18,003 nt of DNA. Origin: CCY15215 sp039194995. Lineage in GTDB: Bacteria > Cyanobacteriota > Cyanobacteriia > Cyanobacteriales > Spirulinaceae. A program made the position numbers and the translations under genes. Where the stretch lies: NCBI GenBank assembly GCA_039194995.1, contig JBCCVR010000158.1, forward strand, positions 1-18,003, in the 5' to 3' direction. Positions within the stretch are counted from its first letter, which is position 1. Every line of letters starts with the position of its first letter. The notes under the pieces are model-generated. The model saw only the letters and a list, made by a program, of their open reading frames with translations. It did not search any database and was not told the origin of the DNA. Of this stretch, positions 14,591-18,003 are shown in pieces.

Positions 14591-15310
14591 CTATTGTCCG
14601 GGAAAGCCGACATAAGCGAAATACGTGACCATGGGAACGATCGTCGCCACCACCAAAAAGCCAATCACCCAAACCGCCGCATTGCGATCGTCTGTTTCTT
14701 CCGCATCGGCAAAGGTTCCTTCTACATTAGTCGTCGCGATCGCCGGGGGACCGGGATCCGGTTCTCCAGCAAGAACCAAGGCCAAACGTGCCGTCGCATC
14801 TAAGAAGGCTTGATTGTATTTGCCCCCGGATTGTATGGGAATCGCGAGGGTTTCCGTGGCAACGCTTTGAGCGATCTCTTCAGGGACTAAATCTTGCAAA
14901 CCTTCTCCCACCCGAATCGCCCCTTTATTGGTCAGGGTATCCAACACTAATAGGATGCGATCTCGACCCTCTTCCGGCGTGGGAAACCAACGGGCGAATA
15001 ACGCATCGGTAAAACTCTCTACAGTATCCCCATAACCGATGCGTACCGTTACCAACCAAAGCTCTTTTCCCGTCTTCGCAACTAAATCTTCCAATGACCG
15101 ATCGAGAGTTCCTTCATTGAGGGGACTGAGGACGCGGGCAACATCGACGGCCCGAGGGGACTGCCCGCTAATATTGGGAAGCTCGTAAATCGTTGTTGCA
15201 CTGGCGGGAGTCGCGGCGATCGCAAAGGCCAGCAACCCTGCCAGTAAACCTAAGATCGGATGTTTGAGAGACAATCCCCTAAAAGAAAACTTTGTCAGTA
15301 ATGCGTTCAT
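14591..15310 (-). CDS. psb32: TPM-domain thylakoid protein (Psb32/TLP18.3 family)
   Basis: A 239-residue protein. Residues 1-38 form a signal peptide with a long hydrophobic core and a TPASA cleavage site. Residues about 42-185 form a TPM domain, recognisable from RVLSPLNEGTLDRSLEDL, GKELWLVTVRIGY, DRILLVLDT and the GLQDLVPEE region. An acidic linker is followed by one membrane helix (about 212-235). Psb32/TLP18.3 proteins are lumen-exposed thylakoid proteins that protect photosystem II and help its repair; the plant homologue has acid phosphatase activity. The topology here, signal peptide plus C-terminal anchor, fits. The gene is divergent from psaL-psaI with an HLR1 box 21 bases upstream of its ATG, which suggests light-stress control by RpaB. 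Its 3' end faces the 160-residue protein gene. Family assignment is firm; the role is taken from homologues. Confidence 0.85.
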   Translation of the reverse strand: MNALLTKFSFRGLSLKHPILGLLAGLLAFAIAATPASATTIYELPNISGQSPRAVDVARVLSPLNEGTLDRSLEDLVAKTGKELWLVTVRIGYGDTVESFTDALFARWFPTPEEGRDRILLVLDTLTNKGAIRVGEGLQDLVPEEIAQSVATETLAIPIQSGGKYNQAFLDATARLALVLAGEPDPGPPAIATTNVEGTFADAEETDDRNAAVWVIGFLVVATIVPMVTYFAYVGFPGQ

Positions 15311-15330
15311 CTATCTAAATCGTGTTGATT

Positions 15331-15348
15331 GTTACATTCCTTTACAAT
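15331..15348. promoter_or_regulatory. HLR1 box (RpaB binding site)
   Basis: GTTACATT-CC-TTTACAAT matches the published HLR1 consensus, two (G/T)TTACA(T/A)(T/A) octamers separated by two bases, at every position. HLR1 is bound by the response regulator RpaB and controls photosystem I and high-light genes in cyanobacteria. The box lies 21 bases upstream of psb32 (minus strand) and about 160 bases upstream of psaL (plus strand). It could act on either or both. Proximity to the psb32 start suggests repression there, while the distance to psaL depends on an unmapped start site. Confidence 0.75.
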
Positions 15349-15508
15349 TCTAGAGGGAGAAGGGGACGAGAGAAGCATTGACAGCTGCAAAAAAACATAA
15401 ACTTTTTTTAACACTGTGGGGGAATTTGGTATTGAAGTTGCCTCGGTCTGATAAAAGTAAAGTAACCTTAAGTTTTTTAATGCTTAATTGAGAGGAGAAC
15501 ACTTTTTG

Positions 15509-16003
15509 ATGATTTATGATGCAATTACGGATGGCGGAGATCCTCAAGTTGGCAATCTTGCGACCCCGTTGAATTCTTCCGGTTTCTCTAAAGCCTTTAT
15601 CAACAGCTTGCCTGCTTACCGTCAGGGACTGTCCGCTAATCGTCGCGGTTTGGAAATTGGCATGGCTCACGGCTATTTCCTTTACGGACCCTTTGCCTTG
15701 CTCGGGCCTCTGCGGAATACAGAACTGGCTACCCTGGCTGGGGTGATGGCAACCATTGGTTTGATTATGATTCTAACTGTTGCTCTCTCCCTCTATGGTG
15801 GCGTGGGTTCGGGCAAACCAATCTCGACCCTAACGACTCCCAATCCTCCCGAAGATTTAGGGACCAAAGAAGGATGGAGCGATTTTGCGAGCGGTTTCTT
15901 GCTTGGTGGTTGCGGCGGTGCGTTTTTCGCTTATTTCCTCTGTTTGACCCCCCATCTTGCTCCTCTACAAGAGGTTGCTGGTAAGATATGGTCTGTTGGT
16001 TAA
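15509..16003 (+). CDS. psaL: Photosystem I reaction centre subunit XI (PsaL)
   Basis: A 164-residue photosystem I membrane subunit that forms the monomer-monomer contact in PSI oligomers. Diagnostic segments are INSLPAYRQGLSANRRGLEI, GMAHGYFLYGPF, LGPLRN and EGWSDFASGF. Three membrane helices are expected near 51-66, 74-97 and 125-146. The loop between helices 2 and 3 carries TPNPPEDLGTKEGW (PNPP at 111-114). I recall this proline-rich loop from Nostoc/Anabaena-type PsaL, whereas Thermosynechococcus-type PsaL has a different loop. ATG 15509 is preceded by GGAG at 15494-15497, an 11-base spacing. An in-frame TTG at 15488 would overlap that ribosome site, so I rejected it. psaI follows 91 bases downstream. 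Confidence 0.97.
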   Translation: MIYDAITDGGDPQVGNLATPLNSSGFSKAFINSLPAYRQGLSANRRGLEIGMAHGYFLYGPFALLGPLRNTELATLAGVMATIGLIMILTVALSLYGGVGSGKPISTLTTPNPPEDLGTKEGWSDFASGFLLGGCGGAFFAYFLCLTPHLAPLQEVAGKIWSVG

Positions 16004-16094
16004 TCTATTAATTGTTGACTTCTCATTCACAAAATTTCTTGCTTAATAATAGGTAAGAAAAATCAAAAAAACACTTAAACAAGGAGACTTTCAA

Positions 16095-16211
16095 ATGGTT
16101 ACAGGTAGCTATGCAGCTTCATTTTTGCCGATGATCTTTGTTCCTCTGCTCGCCGTTGCGGCTGGCATTGTCATGGGACTTTTCTTCATGTACGTTGAAA
16201 ACGAGGCGTAA
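16095..16211 (+). CDS. psaI: Photosystem I subunit VIII (PsaI)
   Basis: A 38-residue single-helix protein (MVTGSYAASFLPMIFVPLLA...), ending in FFMYVENEA. The FLP-IFVPL-A and helix-YVE pattern identifies PsaI, which packs against PsaL in photosystem I and supports oligomer formation. AAGGAGA at 16080-16086 is a strong ribosome site eight bases before the ATG. The gene follows psaL on the same strand with no promoter I can identify between them, so a psaL-psaI transcript is likely. The terminator at 16270-16302 closes the unit. Confidence 0.95.
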   Translation: MVTGSYAASFLPMIFVPLLAVAAGIVMGLFFMYVENEA

Positions 16212-16214
16212 ATC

Positions 16215-16256
16215 AATTATCAATGAGCAATTCTCAATGAAAAATGCTCGATAATT
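16215..16256. other. Imperfect stem-loop just after psaI
   Basis: AATTAT (16215-16220) pairs with ATAATT (16251-16256), and GAGCA (16225-16229) pairs with TGCTC (16245-16249), leaving an asymmetric internal loop. The structure is AT-rich and weak. It lies between the psaI stop and the stronger terminator hairpin, where it could protect the transcript end. It may also be chance. Confidence 0.3.
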
Positions 16257-16269
16257 ACTCAAGTACGAT

Positions 16270-16302
16270 TTTGCCCGATTCTCACAGATCGGGCAAATTT
16301 TT
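16270..16302 (+). terminator. Intrinsic terminator of psaL-psaI
   Basis: TTTGCCCGAT (16270-16279) pairs perfectly with ATCGGGCAAA (16288-16297) around an eight-base loop, followed by TTTTT (16298-16302). This is a textbook factor-independent terminator for plus-strand transcription. Its T-run overlaps the stop codon of the convergent amidase gene at 16301-16303. On the minus strand no T-run follows, so it should act mainly on psaL-psaI. Confidence 0.85.
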
Positions 16303-18003
16303 ATGGCGTGGCTTTTTGCAACCATGCCACAATGCCATCGGCGAGCGCCCCAGCTAATTTTTCTTGTTCGCGACTATCTACGATCCATTCAAATTCTGTC
16401 GGATTGATCATAAAGCCCAATTCCAGCAAAATAGTGGGGGCGACATGGGGGCGAGTCAGAGCTAAATTATTCCAAAACACGCCATAGGAAGGGCGATCTA
16501 AGTTCTCGACGAGATAGTTATGCAGGAATACCGCCAGATCGTGAGCTTGGGGATGATACCAAAACATCCCGATTCCTGCTGTATTGATGGCATCGCCGCT
16601 ATCGGGCAACGCATTGTAGTGAATCGAGAAGGCTAAATCGGGTTTGATATTGGCGATCGCATCCATTCGTTCTCGCAATCCCAGAGCAACATCGCTTTCG
16701 CGGGTCATGTAAACCGTTGCCCCCCGTTGTTCTAATTCTGCTTTTAAGCGTTGAGAAATGACCAAATTCACCGCCTTTTCCGGATAGCCATTGGGTCCCC
16801 TCGCCCCCAATTCGGCACCCCCATGACCGGGATCGAGGAGAATGCGCGTGCCTTGAAGCGATCGCTCGGAGACCTCGGGGGGATGGCGCAGGGTTAAAAT
16901 TAAGCTCGTTCCTTCGTAACGCAGATCGAAGCCCCACTGTTGCTGAGTTTTGAGAATGAATTGATATTCCAATTGGGTGGGTGTAACCTGCTGCCAATCC
17001 AAGCGTTTGATTAAGGGATCGTCATCGACCCAAATCGTATCGGTTTGGGCGGTGGTATTGTACAGAGTTAGGGTAAATATTCCCTCACCTTGTTTAATCG
17101 AGACGGGAACGGGAACTTCGAGGGGGAAAACGATTTCCGTTGCCCCGCGCCCCGGTCGAGAACTGATACTGCGGATTTTGGACAGGGGAAAAACAGCCCC
17201 CGGAATAATACGGGTTTCGCTGGCTCTAATCCACGCCCCATAATCCAAGCGCAGCCATTCTCCCTCCCTACCAATAACGCTGGCTCGCGTTCCTCGGGGT
17301 AGGGGAGTTAAGCGAGAGTAAGTGGTACCCGGACCCGTGCGCGCCACCCCAGCAACCGCCGTCACTTCCACCACATCCAACTCTTGAGGCGAGAGAATGG
17401 AGATCGCCCCAGTTCCTTCCCGAACGTTCGTTTGACCGTTGAGGCTGATGATAAATTGAGGCTTGCCTAAATCTCCCGGGCGATCGCCACTAACGCAACC
17501 TTGATATTGGGTCGCCGCGATCGCCCTCGGTTGATTTTGAGCCACGAGAACGGCAGAATTAGGGGGCAGTTGCGAGCTTTGGGCTTGAGGCAGGAGAGGA
17601 ATTTCTCGCTCTGCGATGCGCACCGTCACTCGTGCATTGGGGGCGGCGATCGCGCTAAAACAGATTGGCTCTCCAGGCAAACGGGCAATATTCCGGGCGG
17701 GAGAAAGGGAATTCGCGGCAAAATCTGCCCCAGTTGGTAGGATTGGGCGATCGCTGTTTCGCGTTACCGTGATGCGAATTGTTTCATTGCCGTGGCGCAC
17801 CACAAAATTGTTGGCTCCCAACCGCAGGGGAAAACTGGGTGCAAAATGTCCCCCCGGACTGCGCTGAATGGCTCGCCCATTAATCGAGACACTGCCTCGG
17901 GGTGCGGCGGTTCCAATCAAGAAAATGCGCTCCGCCGTGGTTTGATGATTAGTGGGAGGATAAGCCAAAAATAACGACTCTGCCCACGCGGGAGAGACAA
18001 TCG
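16301..18003 (-). CDS. N-acetylmuramoyl-L-alanine amidase, AmiC-like (5' end outside window)
   Basis: The frame is open to the right edge, so the gene is partial: 566 residues are visible and the start is missing. The first visible residues, IVSPAWAESLF, look like the end of a signal peptide with an AWA cleavage site. Order from the first complete codon: an N-terminal beta-rich domain (about 20-85), a linker with two cysteines, a bacterial SH3 segment (about 208-268), an AMIN-like beta domain (about 272-375) and an Amidase_3 catalytic domain (about 383-562). The zinc ligands H393 (DPGHGG), E408 (YPEKAVNL) and H461 (SIHYNA) and catalytic E527 (LLELGFM) are present. Such enzymes cleave the bond between muramic acid and the peptide stem. 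In filamentous cyanobacteria AmiC amidases also drill septal nanopores. I reject a TTG start at 17968 because coding-like sequence continues upstream. Confidence 0.92.
   Translation of the reverse strand, partial: IVSPAWAESLFLAYPPTNHQTTAERIFLIGTAAPRGSVSINGRAIQRSPGGHFAPSFPLRLGANNFVVRHGNETIRITVTRNSDRPILPTGADFAANSLSPARNIARLPGEPICFSAIAAPNARVTVRIAEREIPLLPQAQSSQLPPNSAVLVAQNQPRAIAATQYQGCVSGDRPGDLGKPQFIISLNGQTNVREGTGAISILSPQELDVVEVTAVAGVARTGPGTTYSRLTPLPRGTRASVIGREGEWLRLDYGAWIRASETRIIPGAVFPLSKIRSISSRPGRGATEIVFPLEVPVPVSIKQGEGIFTLTLYNTTAQTDTIWVDDDPLIKRLDWQQVTPTQLEYQFILKTQQQWGFDLRYEGTSLILTLRHPPEVSERSLQGTRILLDPGHGGAELGARGPNGYPEKAVNLVISQRLKAELEQRGATVYMTRESDVALGLRERMDAIANIKPDLAFSIHYNALPDSGDAINTAGIGMFWYHPQAHDLAVFLHNYLVENLDRPSYGVFWNNLALTRPHVAPTILLELGFMINPTEFEWIVDSREQEKLAGALADGIVAWLQKATP

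Noticed and set aside
15488..15508. TTG start for psaL
   Set aside because: It would overlap the GGAG ribosome site, and the ATG at 15509 is properly spaced from that site.
17966..17968. TTG start for the amidase inside the window
   Set aside because: The frame stays open to the window edge and the upstream residues look like a signal-peptide end, so the real start lies outside.

Overview
The window is cyanobacterial chromosome. It carries photosystem I genes psaL and psaI, a psb32-type thylakoid gene, a perfect HLR1 (RpaB) box, and many copies of the palindrome GCGATCGC (HIP1). The large hybrid signalling proteins and the heptanucleotide repeat arrays suggest a large-genome, probably filamentous cyanobacterium. 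That last point is inference; I cannot name the species.

Layout, left to right. (1) The last 25 codons of an unidentified plus-strand gene end at base 80, touching the stop codon of a convergent minus-strand gene. (2) That gene (81-3503) encodes a single 1140-residue chain: ammonium transporter, HAMP-like/coiled-coil linker, histidine kinase, receiver, class III adenylate cyclase and a short TPR-like tail. (3) A secreted pentapeptide-repeat protein (3637-4542) is followed closely by an ABC exporter half-transporter (4585-6333). The transporter gene is bracketed by two arrays of the heptamer CCAATAA. (4) A giant soluble sensor kinase of 2455 residues (6484-13851) has a degenerate receiver at its N-terminus, eleven PAS domains and four GAF domains arranged largely as repeated PAS-PAS-GAF blocks, then a HisKA/HATPase core. 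It has no receiver at its C-terminus. (5) A 160-residue protein of unknown function (14045-14527) is built from two copies of one ~35-residue motif. (6) A psb32 homologue on the minus strand (14591-15310) is divergent from psaL-psaI (15509-16211). (7) An N-acetylmuramoyl-L-alanine amidase on the minus strand (16301 to beyond the right edge) is cut by the window end.

How the pieces may work together. Regions 2 to 5 are signalling and envelope functions; regions 6 and 7 are thylakoid and cell-wall housekeeping. The giant kinase and the 160-residue protein share a 33-base upstream element (24 of 33 positions identical, three 11-base steps). This looks like an OmpR/PhoB-family operator and suggests co-regulation. 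The perfect HLR1 box between psb32 and psaL suggests that RpaB light-stress control touches a photosystem II repair factor and photosystem I subunits from one site.

The most unusual object is the ammonium transporter-kinase-receiver-cyclase fusion. By residue inspection every domain is catalytically complete, so it could convert external ammonium directly into a cAMP signal. All assignments come from reading the sequence; no database search was run.
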